Positions 1 to 6,999 of a stretch of DNA of 14,849 nucleotides are shown piece after piece. The position numbers and the translations under genes were made by a program. Position 1 is the stretch's first letter; every line of letters starts with the position of its first letter. The notes beneath the pieces were generated by a model. It was not told the DNA's origin. It made no database searches and saw only the letters and a program-made list of their open reading frames with translations. The stretch lies in assembly GCA_947465275.1 (NCBI GenBank), contig CANIAI010000016.1, positions 1-14,849 on the forward strand, read 5' to 3'. The DNA is from Acidobacteriota bacterium (GTDB taxonomy: Bacteria; Acidobacteriota; Vicinamibacteria; Vicinamibacterales; UBA2999).

Positions 1-2
1 AG

Positions 3-668
3 GTCGCGAAGCTGAAGAAGGGCCTCGGCCCGAGCGACAACGCGATCCTCGACGAGTACCTCGGCAACATCCGCGACGTCGAAGCGCAGCTCACCCGTAT
101 GGAGGGCCGCATGGCGAACATCACCGAGTCTGACGCCCCGGTGGGTATCCCCGAGCTCTTCGACGACCACGTCACGATCACCTACGACCTGATGCGGATC
201 GCCTTCCAGGGCGACATCACGCGCGTGTTCACGTTCCTGCTCGGTCACGAGGCCAGCAGCCGCAGCTACGCGCACATCGGGATTCCGGACGCGCACCACT
301 CGATCTCGCACCACGGCAACAACCCGGAGACGCTCGCGAAGTACGCGAAGATTGGCACGTACCACGTCGCCAAGATCGCGGAGTTCGCGGCCAAGCTCCA
401 GGCCACGGCCGACGGTGACGGGAACCTGCTCGATCGCTCGCTGTTCTACTTCGGCAGCGGCATGGGCAACGGGAACGTCCACGACCGCAGCAACCCGCCC
501 GCTCTGCTCGTCGGCAAGGCGAACGGGAAGCTCAAGGGCAACAACGCGGTCTTCACCGCGACCGATACGCCGACCGCCAATGTCCTTGCGGGCATGGGCG
601 CCCTCTACAACGTCGATCTGACGAAGAAGATGGCCGGCGCAACTGGCGCGATCGACCTCAACGCCTAG
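3..668 (+). CDS. DUF1552 domain protein, 3' part only
   Basis: The reading frame is open from the first complete codon at position 3, so the gene begins upstream of the window. The ATG at 99 is internal, because the residues before it (VAKLKKGLGPSDNAILDEYL) continue the same protein. The family signature HHSISHH (HxxSHH) lies around positions 292-312, and FGSGMGNGNVHDRSNPPALL follows toward the C-terminus; both are typical of DUF1552 (PF07586). About 221 residues are visible, which is the C-terminal part of a family of roughly 400-450 residues. Members are usually exported and encoded beside DUF1592/DUF1588-type cytochrome c proteins in Acidobacteria and Planctomycetes; such a partner would lie to the left, outside the window. 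The biochemical function is not established. A strong hairpin follows the stop codon, so this is probably the last gene of its operon. Confidence 0.93.
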   Translation, partial: VAKLKKGLGPSDNAILDEYLGNIRDVEAQLTRMEGRMANITESDAPVGIPELFDDHVTITYDLMRIAFQGDITRVFTFLLGHEASSRSYAHIGIPDAHHSISHHGNNPETLAKYAKIGTYHVAKIAEFAAKLQATADGDGNLLDRSLFYFGSGMGNGNVHDRSNPPALLVGKANGKLKGNNAVFTATDTPTANVLAGMGALYNVDLTKKMAGATGAIDLNA

Positions 669-677
669 TTCCACGTC

Positions 678-707
678 GCCGTGCCGCGGATTCGTCCGCG
701 GCACGGC
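678..707 (+). terminator. Perfect 13-bp hairpin after the DUF1552 gene
   Basis: GCCGTGCCGCGGA (678-690) and TCCGCGGCACGGC (695-707) are exact reverse complements around a TTCG tetraloop, nine bases after the stop codon. UUCG is a very stable tetraloop. The downstream sequence is GGTTCCTTCC rather than a clean T-run, so it is a terminator-like hairpin whose intrinsic efficiency is uncertain. It may instead protect the 3' end or act with Rho. Confidence 0.75.
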
Positions 708-810
708 GGTTCCTTCCTCCGCGTTCGACACACCCACCACAACCCAGACGCTGTCACATCCGCGCCCCGCGGTTGCCGTGCCGTGTACACGCGCCGAGAC
801 GCTCTGGCGC

Positions 811-816
811 TATCCT
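811..816 (+). promoter_or_regulatory. -10-like box directly before the FKBP start
   Basis: TATCCT lies six bases before the ATG at 823, which would put the transcription start at or next to the start codon (leaderless). No Shine-Dalgarno sequence is present and no -35 match sits at the right distance. The box lies inside a perfect inverted repeat, CGCTA (808-812) and TAGCG (818-822), with a 5-base spacer; this could be an operator or chance. Confidence 0.45.
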
Positions 817-822
817 GTAGCG

Positions 823-1266
823 ATGCAGAGATGGTTCGGCGCTCTCGTGGGCGCCTGCGTGCTCCTGGTGGCTGCCTGCGGGTCGTCGCCCTCGTCGCCC
901 TCCTCCACCGCGACGGCCGCGTACAGCCAGACCGATCTCAGGCTCGGCACCGGCGCCGAGGCGACGACCGGCCGCCGGGTCACGGTGAACTACACCGGGT
1001 GGCTCTACTCGGCGAGCGCCGCAGAGAACAAGGGGACGCAGTTCGACTCGTCGTTGTCGGCAGGCCGGGCGCCGTTCGTCTTTTCGGTGGGGGCGGGGCA
1101 GGTGATCCGCGGCTGGGACCGCGGCGTGGTGGGCATGCGTGTGGGAGGGTCCCGCCGCCTGGTGATTCCGGCAGACCTCGCCTACGGCAGCGCGGGCGCG
1201 GGTGGCGGGGTCATTCCGCCCAACGCCACCCTCGTCTTCGACATCGACCTGCTCGACGTGCAGTGA
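823..1266 (+). CDS. FKBP-type peptidyl-prolyl cis-trans isomerase, lipoprotein
   Basis: This 147-residue protein is predicted to catalyse cis-trans isomerisation of prolyl bonds during folding of exported proteins. Residues 1-19 form a lipoprotein signal peptide with lipobox VAAC (Cys19). Gly at +2 rather than Asp suggests no inner-membrane retention, so it probably faces the periplasm from the outer membrane. A short Ser/Pro linker leads to one FKBP domain (about residues 33-147) with the family blocks VNYTGWL, FDSS, VGAGQVIRGWDRGVVGM, IPADLAYG and IPPNATLVFDIDLLDV, including the residues expected in the prolyl pocket (Tyr, Phe, Asp, Val-Ile, Trp). The ATG at 823 is preferred over an upstream in-frame GTG/ATG because it gives the correct signal peptide and follows a -10-like box. 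The gene stands alone and converges on ychF. Confidence 0.93.
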   Translation: MQRWFGALVGACVLLVAACGSSPSSPSSTATAAYSQTDLRLGTGAEATTGRRVTVNYTGWLYSASAAENKGTQFDSSLSAGRAPFVFSVGAGQVIRGWDRGVVGMRVGGSRRLVIPADLAYGSAGAGGGVIPPNATLVFDIDLLDVQ

Positions 1267-1287
1267 GCGCCGGGCGGCGCCCGCTCA
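1264..1287. terminator. Inverted repeat shared by both convergent stop codons
   Basis: TGAGCG (1264-1269) and CGCTCA (1282-1287) are reverse complements. The left arm starts with the TGA of the FKBP gene, and the right arm contains the TGA of ychF read on the other strand. An inner GGGC/GCCC pair can lengthen the stem if three bases bulge. The symmetry fits a bidirectional terminator between convergent genes, although neither side has a T-run. Confidence 0.5.
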
Positions 1288-2388
1288 CACGTTGAACTTG
1301 AACAGCATCACGTCGCCGTCGGCGACGATGTATTCCTTGCCTTCCATCCGGTAGAGGCCCTGCTCGCGCGCCTGCGCCACGGAACCGCAGCGCACCAGGT
1401 CGTCGTACGCCACGGTCTCGGCCTTGATGAAGCCGCGTTCAAAGTCGGAGTGGATCACCCCGGCGGCCTTTGGCGCGGAATCGCCGGCGTGGATGGTCCA
1501 GGCGCGCACTTCCTTTTCGCCCGCCGTGAAGTACGTCCGCAGGCCGAGCAGGTGATACGTCGCGCGAATCAGCGCGCCGATGCCGCTCTCCTTCACCCCG
1601 AGCTCCTCGAGGAACGCCTGTCCTTCCTCCGGTGACAGGTCGACCAGGTCGCTCTCGATCTGCGCGCTGATCACGACCGCCTCGCAGGCCAGGTGCGTGC
1701 CGACGTACTCGCGCACGCGCGTCACGGCGGGGTTGTCGTCGGCCGAGGCGAGGTCGCCCTCCTTCACGTTGCAGGCGAAGATGGTCGGCTTGTCACTCAG
1801 CAGGAACAGGGGCCGCGCCAGGGCGCGCTCCTCGGGAGACAGCTCCACCGTCAGCGCCGGGTGCCCGGCATTCAGCGCCTCCTCGATCTTCGCGAGGACG
1901 ATCTCCTCGGCGGCGGCCGCCTTGTCGCCCCGCTTGATGTCCTTCACCAGCCGCTCGCGGCGCCTGGATACCTGTTCCAGGTCGGCCAGCATCAGCTCGG
2001 TGTTGATGACCTCGATGTCCCGGACCGGATCGACATCGCCGGAGACGTGATGGATGTCCTCGTCCTCGAAACAGCGCACGACCTGCACGATCGCGTCGAC
2101 CTCGCGGATGTGCGTCAGGAACTTGTTTCCGAGCCCCTCGCCCTGGCTGGCCCCCTTCACGAGGCCCGCGATGTCGACCACCTCGATCGCCGCCGGAATG
2201 ACCACGGTGGTCTTCGCGATGCGCTGCAGCTCGTCGAGCCGGCGGTCGGGCACCGTGACGATCCCGACGTTCGGATCGATCGTGCAGAAGGGAAAGTTGG
2301 CCGCCTGCGCCTTTCGGGTGCGCGTGATGGCATTGAACAAGGTCGACTTCCCGACATTCGGGAGTCCCACGATTCCGGCTCTCAGCAT
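1285..2388 (-). CDS. ychF: YchF/OLA1-family redox- and ribosome-associated ATPase
   Basis: The 367-residue protein is a P-loop NTPase of the Obg-related OLA1/YchF family, close to the usual 363. It shows the Walker A/G1 motif GLPNVGKST (8-16), the family block NFPFCTIDPN (31-40), G3 DIAG (72-75), and NVKE (207-210) in place of the GTPase NKxD. That NxxE form is known in this family to favour ATP over GTP. A coiled-coil insertion rich in Arg, Lys and Glu (about 137-172) follows, and a C-terminal TGS domain (about 284-367) carries RAWTIHAGDSAPKAAG and VIHSDFERGFIKAE. It acts in the cytoplasm, bound to ribosomes, and is linked to stress and translation control in other bacteria. The ATG at 2388 has no Shine-Dalgarno sequence but lies 11 bases after a -10-like box. 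The gene is divergent from the 391-residue protein gene and separated from it by 92 bases. Confidence 0.97.
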   Translation of the reverse strand: MLRAGIVGLPNVGKSTLFNAITRTRKAQAANFPFCTIDPNVGIVTVPDRRLDELQRIAKTTVVIPAAIEVVDIAGLVKGASQGEGLGNKFLTHIREVDAIVQVVRCFEDEDIHHVSGDVDPVRDIEVINTELMLADLEQVSRRRERLVKDIKRGDKAAAAEEIVLAKIEEALNAGHPALTVELSPEERALARPLFLLSDKPTIFACNVKEGDLASADDNPAVTRVREYVGTHLACEAVVISAQIESDLVDLSPEEGQAFLEELGVKESGIGALIRATYHLLGLRTYFTAGEKEVRAWTIHAGDSAPKAAGVIHSDFERGFIKAETVAYDDLVRCGSVAQAREQGLYRMEGKEYIVADGDVMLFKFNV

Positions 2389-2399
2389 GGTGTGACTTC

Positions 2400-2405
2400 A
2401 GGATA
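2400..2405 (-). promoter_or_regulatory. -10-like box of ychF
   Basis: On the minus strand the sequence reads TATCCT, followed by 11 bases and then the ATG at 2388. Transcription would begin about four bases before the start codon, and no Shine-Dalgarno sequence is present. The same TATCCT hexamer precedes the FKBP and kinase genes. Confidence 0.45.
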
Positions 2406-2466
2406 CCTTGCCGCCGACCCTCCGGACACGGCCCCCCGGCCCCCCACCTCGCGGTCACCCTCGGAG

Positions 2467-2472
2467 TACACT
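2467..2472 (+). promoter_or_regulatory. -10-like box of the 391-residue protein gene
   Basis: TACACT lies eight bases before the GTG at 2481, putting a transcription start at about the start codon. There is no convincing -35 element and no Shine-Dalgarno sequence. It shares the 92-base divergent interval with the ychF promoter. Confidence 0.4.
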
Positions 2473-2480
2473 GCGCCGCC

Positions 2481-3656
2481 GTGGACGTCCAGACCCCGCT
2501 CCAGGGCCCGATCCCCACCCCGGACGACGTGAGCCGCATCTGCGCCACGGCCGACCCGGTGCTCCGCAACCTCCAGATCACCCAGTGCTACGGCGACATC
2601 GCACGGGCCCTCGCCCGCGAGGTCGGCCCCGGCGCGAACTGGTGCACGTTCGGCACGTGGGCCTCGCGGCAGGCCGGCGCCACGATCCGCGGCGAAGACC
2701 TGCTGGACAGGCTCTCCCGGCGCCTCGAACGCCGCACCGAGTGGCTGCACCCGCTGCGGTCCCTCTGGCGGACGCTCCTGCGACGCGGACTCCTGAGACC
2801 GGACACCCGGCTCGGACGCATCGTCCTGCGCCTCCACACGCCGTTCGACGCCGCGGAGCGCACCGCGGCGGCGGTGGCCCGCGGGAACCGGAAAGTGTTC
2901 GAGGAGATCCTGCTGCACTTCGCGCGCTACCTGCAGGTCTGCGCGGGACCCGAGGAGACACGTGACAGGCGCGTCGAGCAGTTCGCCTCGGTCTTCAGGC
3001 CCGGCGGTCCGCCCGACGGCCAGGAGCTGCTCCGCCACGCGTTCGGCCTGTATTACGCCCAGCGCCGCGAGCCCGACCCCCGCCGGCGTGCCCAGATGAT
3101 CGCGCTCGCCAACCTCGAGATCGGCCTGCACGAGCAGACGCGCCTGCAGCCTGAGATTGCCGCCGCGCTCGACGCCCCGTTCGAGACGGCGCATGACCTG
3201 AGCGGCCGGGCGCTGCTGCTCCTGGTGCCGGGTGCGCCCCTCTGGCGCCTCATGCTCAGGGGACCGCTCCTCCACGCCGTGGAGTGGTTCGCCGATCAGG
3301 TAAGGCTGCGGCTGGCGGGGCTCACGCGTGAGGCGGTCACCGAGTCGCTCATGGTGCTCACGCTGCCGGGGGCGGGAACCCTGGCGCTGGGACGGGACCT
3401 CCCGCAGTCGGCGTGCGCCCTGCTCGACCCGTGCACCCTGCCCGAGCTGACGGCCTTCCTCGAGCGGGTCGAGCCGCCGGGGCCTGACGGCGACGCCTCC
3501 GGCGTCCGGGACTGGGCCGACCTCTCACAGCGGATGCACTACATCACCCACGTGTTCCGCGCCTTCCACGACAGCCCCGCGCTCTTTACCCCGCCGTTCA
3601 CCGACGACCAGGTACGGGCGATCCGGGCGGGCCGCCTGCCCGACAGCCGCCTCTGA
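2481..3656 (+). CDS. Protein of unknown function, 391 residues
   Basis: I do not recognise a characterised family. The protein has no signal peptide or membrane segment and is rich in Arg, Leu and Ala with a mostly helical look, so it is probably cytoplasmic. The most distinctive block is residues 33-75, including ITQCYGDIARAL, GPGANWCTFGTWASRQAG and TIRGEDLL. The concentration of Trp, Cys and Gly suggests a conserved functional core, and I have an impression of similar uncharacterised proteins in other high-GC bacteria that I cannot verify here. A second conserved-looking stretch is near the C-terminus (DWADLSQRMHYITHVFRAFHD, PPFTDDQVRAI). Between them are helical segments with FGLYYAQRREPDPRRRAQMIALANLEIG. 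The start is GTG at 2481, following a -10-like box, with no usable ATG nearby. Codon use matches the neighbours. It is transcribed alone, divergent from ychF. Confidence 0.85.
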   Translation: MDVQTPLQGPIPTPDDVSRICATADPVLRNLQITQCYGDIARALAREVGPGANWCTFGTWASRQAGATIRGEDLLDRLSRRLERRTEWLHPLRSLWRTLLRRGLLRPDTRLGRIVLRLHTPFDAAERTAAAVARGNRKVFEEILLHFARYLQVCAGPEETRDRRVEQFASVFRPGGPPDGQELLRHAFGLYYAQRREPDPRRRAQMIALANLEIGLHEQTRLQPEIAAALDAPFETAHDLSGRALLLLVPGAPLWRLMLRGPLLHAVEWFADQVRLRLAGLTREAVTESLMVLTLPGAGTLALGRDLPQSACALLDPCTLPELTAFLERVEPPGPDGDASGVRDWADLSQRMHYITHVFRAFHDSPALFTPPFTDDQVRAIRAGRLPDSRL

Positions 3657-3702
3657 GGCACCGGCTCCCCGCCAGCGCCGCAGCTGGTCCAATCTGAGAC
3701 GT

Positions 3703-3730
3703 TTGCATTTTGCCCGGTTACGGCTATGCT
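3703..3730 (+). promoter_or_regulatory. Sigma-70-like promoter of TonB receptor 1
   Basis: TTGCAT (3703-3708), 16 bases, then TATGCT (3725-3730) preceded by CGGC. This is one of only two places in the window where both a -35 and a -10 match are visible. The transcript would start near 3737, giving an untranslated leader of about 170 bases. Confidence 0.5.
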
Positions 3731-3897
3731 TCCGCCCCACGTGCTGCGAGCGCACGTTCATACCCGCCAGGACGGTCGCCAGGCGACCCTCCGCGGCACG
3801 CTCGCCAAGACGCACCGGAAGCGTCCTGCTCTCATTCGTTCGTGTGTAAGACCGCCGACCGGCGAGGCACCGGCAGGCGGTTCGGACCATCGGCGAC

Positions 3898-3903
3898 AGG
3901 AGG
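3898..3903 (+). promoter_or_regulatory. Perfect Shine-Dalgarno of TonB receptor 1
   Basis: AGGAGG lies six bases before the ATG at 3910. It fixes the start and contrasts with the leaderless-looking starts of most other first genes in the window. Confidence 0.85.
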
Positions 3904-3909
3904 CAGCGC

Positions 3910-6879
3910 ATGCGGTTTCTCGGAAGAGTCGGAGGCATCCTCGTCCTCGCCCTGCTGGTCTTCGGGCCAGTCACGGCGTGGGCACAGGCGACACTCTCTG
4001 GTACGGTCAAGGACACCTCGGGGGCGGTGCTCCCTGGTGTCACGGTCGAGGCGGCGAGTCCCGCACTGATCGAGAAGGTGCGAACGGTCGTCACGGACGG
4101 GAACGGCCGCTACCAGATCGTCGATCTCCGCCCGGGCAGCTACACCGTGACGTTCACGCTCACGGGCTTCAACACCTCCAAGCGTGAGGGGGTGACCCTC
4201 GCCGGTTCAGGCGCGGTCACCGTCGATGCCGAACTGAAGGTCGGCGCGCTCGAGGAGACCGTGACGGTGACGGGTGAGGCGCCCGTCGTCGACACGCAGA
4301 CGATCACCCGCCAGGCGGTCCTCAATTCCGAGGTGGTCGACTCGCTCCCGACGTCGCGCAACTACTTCGGACTTGCCCGGATGATTCCCGGCACCAGCGG
4401 CGGCGGCAGCGACGTCGGTGGGTCGCAGATCCAGGACGTCGGCACCGGTGTCACCGTCAACGGCGTGAGCACGATGACGCTGCAGGCGGGCGGCAGCATC
4501 GGCGGCCAGACGCCTGACGTCGGCTCGGCCGCGGAGGTCACGGTCGATACCACCAACCTCTCGGCCGACCTGCCGACCGGCGGCCTGCGGATCAACTTCA
4601 TCCCGCGCGACGGCGGCAACCGGTTCACCGACTCCGCCTTCTTCACCATCTCGGACGGTGCGCTGCAGGGCGACAACTTCTCGAGCGAGCTGAAGACGGC
4701 CGGGCTGCCGACGCCGAACAAGGTGATTCGGAACTGGGACATCAACGAGTCGTTCGGCGGGCCCTTCAAGAAGGACAAGGTCTGGTTCTGGTTCTCGACC
4801 CGCTACAACTCGGTCAAGAACCAGGCGGCCATCTTCAACAACCTGAACGCGTTCAAGCCGAACGAATGGCTGTACGTGCCTGACACCGCGAATCCGGGCG
4901 TCCTCAAGGGCTACCAGGCCAACAACAGCCTGCGGGTGACCTACCAGGTGACCCCCCGCAACAAGGTGGCGATCACCTACAAGGCCGACAAGTGGTGCAA
5001 CTGCCCTGACAACATCACCGGCACGGTGGCGCCTGAGGCGGGCCGCGACCGCCGGTTCCCGCGGCTGCGGCAGGAACACTTCGAGTGGACCTCGCCGGTC
5101 ACGAGCAAGCTGCTGCTCGAGGCGGTCGGGCTGCACCTGTTCGAGCGCTGGGGCAACATGGACCTGCGGCTCTCCGACGCCGGCGGCTCGCTGACCGACC
5201 CTGCGCAGAAGGCCGTCCTCTCGCAGATGATCCCGGTGACCGAGCAGAGCACCAACCTGGTCTATCGGCAGCAGAGCGCCAGCTACAACAACACCGTGGT
5301 CCCGAGCTGGACCTACCGCATCGGGGCGTCCTACGTCACCGGTTCGCAGGCCATCAAGTTCGGCTTCAACAACACGACCGGCTACCTGCTGGCGCACAAC
5401 TACCGGACCACCCCGCTGGCGTATCGCTTCAATAACGGCGTGCCCAACCAGCTCACGATGTTCGCGACGCCGTTCGACGTGCGCAGCAACATGAACTCGG
5501 ACTATGGACTCTACGTCCAGGACCGCGTGAGCCTCGGGCGCGCGACCGTGCAGGGCGCCATCCGGTACGACGGCTTCAACGCCGGCTTCCCCGAGCAGCA
5601 GGTCGGCCCGGCGGAGTTCACGCCGAACCGCAACATCACCTTCCCGGCCACCGACAGCACGTCGTGGAAGGACCTCACCTACCGGACGGGGTTCATCTAC
5701 GACCTCCGCGGCAACGGCAAGACCGCGCTGAAGGTCTCGGCCAACAAGTACCTGCTGGGGCAGACGCTCAACGGCAACGTCATCGCGAAGAACCCGGTCA
5801 ACACGCTCGTGACGAGCACGACCCGTTCGTGGAACGACGCGAACCGGAACTACTCGCCCGACTGCGACCTGTTCAACCCGCTCGCCAACGGTGAGTGCGG
5901 TGCGTTCGGTGATCGCAACTTCGGCACCGCGACGCCGGCGGCGAGCTTCGACCCCGACTTCCTCGGAGGGTTCGGCCACCGCGCCGCGAACTGGGAGTTC
6001 TCGGCGAGCGTGCAGCACGAACTGATGCGGGGCGTCGGCATCGACCTCGGTTGGTTCCGCCGTGTGTGGCAGAACTTCCAGGTGACCGACAACCTCCTCC
6101 TCACGTCCGCGGACTTCACGAAGTACTCGCTGACCGTGCCCACCGACAACCGCCTCCCCGACGGCGGCGGCTATACGCTCAACGGCGTCTACAACGTGAA
6201 CCCCGACAAGTTCGGCCAGACGTCGAACTACAACACGCTGTCCGGCGCCTACGGCAAGCAGATCGACCACTGGAACGGCTTCGACCTCACGCTCAACGCG
6301 AGGCTCCCCAACGGGCTGATCGTGAACGGCGGCATGAGTGCGGGGCGGCAGGTGACCGACAACTGCGAGATCGTGGCGAAGGTGCCCGAGATGAACTTCG
6401 CCACGGCCAACGTGACCACCGGGACGATCACGCCGGCCGACTTCTGCCACAGCGAGACCGCGTTCCAGCCGCAGTTCAAGATGTACGGCGTCTACACCAT
6501 CCCGTCGATCAAGGTGCAGGTGTCGGGGACGTACCGGAACACGCCGGGCGCGACCCAGGCGGCCAACTACACGGCGACGAACGCGATTCTCGCGGCCAAT
6601 TCGACCCTGGGCCGCCCGCTGTCGGGCGCTGCCGCGTCGTCGACGATTCAGTTGGTCGATACCAGCGCGAATTACCTCGATCGCCGCAACGAACTGGACA
6701 TGCGCATTGGCAAGCAGCTCCGGTTCGGGCGCACCCGTTCGCAGGTGAGCCTCGACATCTACAACGCGCTGAACTCGAACGCGGTGCTGACGGCGAGCAC
6801 GGCGTTCGCCAGCTACCTGCGTCCCCAGTCCATCCTGAACGCGCGCCTCATGAAGGTGAGCGTCAACCTGGACTTCTGA
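3910..6879 (+). CDS. TonB-dependent outer-membrane receptor, carboxypeptidase-regulatory-like type
   Basis: The 989-residue protein is a predicted TonB-driven outer-membrane transporter of the Oar-like type abundant in Acidobacteria. Residues 1-25 are a signal peptide (cleavage after AWA). Residues about 27-110 form a CarboxypepD_reg/Cna-B-like beta domain (LSGTVKDTSGAVLPGVTV, TDGNGRYQIVDLRPGSYTV, FTLTGF). The TonB-box-like linker ETVTVTGEAPVVDTQ (116-130) is followed by a divergent plug with asymmetric VNGV and SAAEVTVDTTNLSAD stretches. The rest is a beta-barrel with the stop-transfer-like blocks FGGPFKKDKVWFWFSTRYN and GFIYDLRGNGKTALK, ending in VNLDF with a C-terminal Phe. Closely spaced cysteines (WCNC, DCDL with GECG, NCEI with DFCH) suggest disulfides in outer loops. 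The substrate cannot be read from the sequence; oligosaccharides, peptides or metal complexes are possible. No SusD-like partner is adjacent. Confidence 0.93.
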   Translation: MRFLGRVGGILVLALLVFGPVTAWAQATLSGTVKDTSGAVLPGVTVEAASPALIEKVRTVVTDGNGRYQIVDLRPGSYTVTFTLTGFNTSKREGVTLAGSGAVTVDAELKVGALEETVTVTGEAPVVDTQTITRQAVLNSEVVDSLPTSRNYFGLARMIPGTSGGGSDVGGSQIQDVGTGVTVNGVSTMTLQAGGSIGGQTPDVGSAAEVTVDTTNLSADLPTGGLRINFIPRDGGNRFTDSAFFTISDGALQGDNFSSELKTAGLPTPNKVIRNWDINESFGGPFKKDKVWFWFSTRYNSVKNQAAIFNNLNAFKPNEWLYVPDTANPGVLKGYQANNSLRVTYQVTPRNKVAITYKADKWCNCPDNITGTVAPEAGRDRRFPRLRQEHFEWTSPVTSKLLLEAVGLHLFERWGNMDLRLSDAGGSLTDPAQKAVLSQMIPVTEQSTNLVYRQQSASYNNTVVPSWTYRIGASYVTGSQAIKFGFNNTTGYLLAHNYRTTPLAYRFNNGVPNQLTMFATPFDVRSNMNSDYGLYVQDRVSLGRATVQGAIRYDGFNAGFPEQQVGPAEFTPNRNITFPATDSTSWKDLTYRTGFIYDLRGNGKTALKVSANKYLLGQTLNGNVIAKNPVNTLVTSTTRSWNDANRNYSPDCDLFNPLANGECGAFGDRNFGTATPAASFDPDFLGGFGHRAANWEFSASVQHELMRGVGIDLGWFRRVWQNFQVTDNLLLTSADFTKYSLTVPTDNRLPDGGGYTLNGVYNVNPDKFGQTSNYNTLSGAYGKQIDHWNGFDLTLNARLPNGLIVNGGMSAGRQVTDNCEIVAKVPEMNFATANVTTGTITPADFCHSETAFQPQFKMYGVYTIPSIKVQVSGTYRNTPGATQAANYTATNAILAANSTLGRPLSGAAASSTIQLVDTSANYLDRRNELDMRIGKQLRFGRTRSQVSLDIYNALNSNAVLTASTAFASYLRPQSILNARLMKVSVNLDF

Positions 6880-6889
6880 CCTGACCAGG

Positions 6890-6918
6890 GTGGGTGGAGC
6901 CGACCGGGCTCCACCCAC
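6890..6918 (+). terminator. Terminator-like hairpin after TonB receptor 1
   Basis: GTGGGTGGAGCC (6890-6901) pairs completely with GGCTCCACCCAC (6907-6918) around a 5-base loop, 11 bases after the stop codon. No T-run follows (TCTCCGCC), so it resembles the hairpin after the DUF1552 gene. It separates receptor 1 from receptor 2, arguing for independent transcription. Confidence 0.75.
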
Positions 6919-6971
6919 TCTCCGCCCCGCAGCCCGCCCGGCGGGTATTGCTGAGCGGCGGTGCATCTCCG

Positions 6972-6993
6972 GCCGGGCTTGCCCGGCTACAAT
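6972..6993 (+). promoter_or_regulatory. -10-like box with abutting inverted repeat, TonB receptor 2
   Basis: TACAAT (6988-6993) is a five-of-six match to TATAAT and lies six bases before the ATG at 7000, fitting a leaderless start. Directly upstream is a perfect inverted repeat, GCCGGGC (6972-6978) and GCCCGGC (6981-6987), with a TT centre, filling the -10 to -35 spacer. No -35 match is seen. The palindrome is well placed for a repressor site, although GC-rich inverted repeats also arise by chance. Confidence 0.5.
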
Positions 6994-6999
6994 GTCCGG

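Larger units (their letters stand above)
3657..3909 (+). promoter_or_regulatory. Intergenic region and structured leader of TonB receptor 1
   Basis: This is the longest gap in the window (253 bases). After a small stem just past the upstream gene (CCAGC 3672-3676 with GCTGG 3683-3687) come the promoter and then about 170 bases of untranslated leader. The leader contains four possible hairpins: CGTGC/GCACG (3740-3744 with 3752-3756); GGTCG/CGACC (3774-3778 with 3784-3788); GACGC/GCGTC (3809-3813 with 3821-3825); and a two-part stem, ACCGCC/GGCGGT (3851-3856 with 3876-3881) enclosing CCGG/CCGG (3859-3862 with 3870-3873). The last ends 16 bases before the Shine-Dalgarno sequence. It matches no riboswitch I know. 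Frames open through it continue into the receptor gene out of frame and look non-coding. Confidence 0.45.

Noticed and set aside
99..101. ATG 99 as the start of the first gene
   Set aside because: The frame is open to the window edge with protein-like sequence before it, and the remaining length would be far short of DUF1552 proteins.
681..1295. Overlapping plus-strand frame across the FKBP gene
   Set aside because: Arg-rich out-of-frame translation; the FKBP frame has all family motifs.
3726..4187. Small open frames in the leader of TonB receptor 1
   Set aside because: They continue into the receptor gene out of frame, have no Shine-Dalgarno sequence, and give Arg/Pro-rich translations; a leader peptide is not supported.
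4207..6966. Very long minus-strand open frame (over 900 codons) opposite TonB receptor 1
   Set aside because: It is the antisense shadow of a high-GC gene; its translation is rich in Arg, Val and Gly with no domain motif, while the plus strand encodes a complete receptor.
6961..6999. GTG 6961 as the start of TonB receptor 2
   Set aside because: It lies upstream of the TACAAT box and adds 13 residues with no signal-peptide character; ATG 7000 gives a normal signal peptide.
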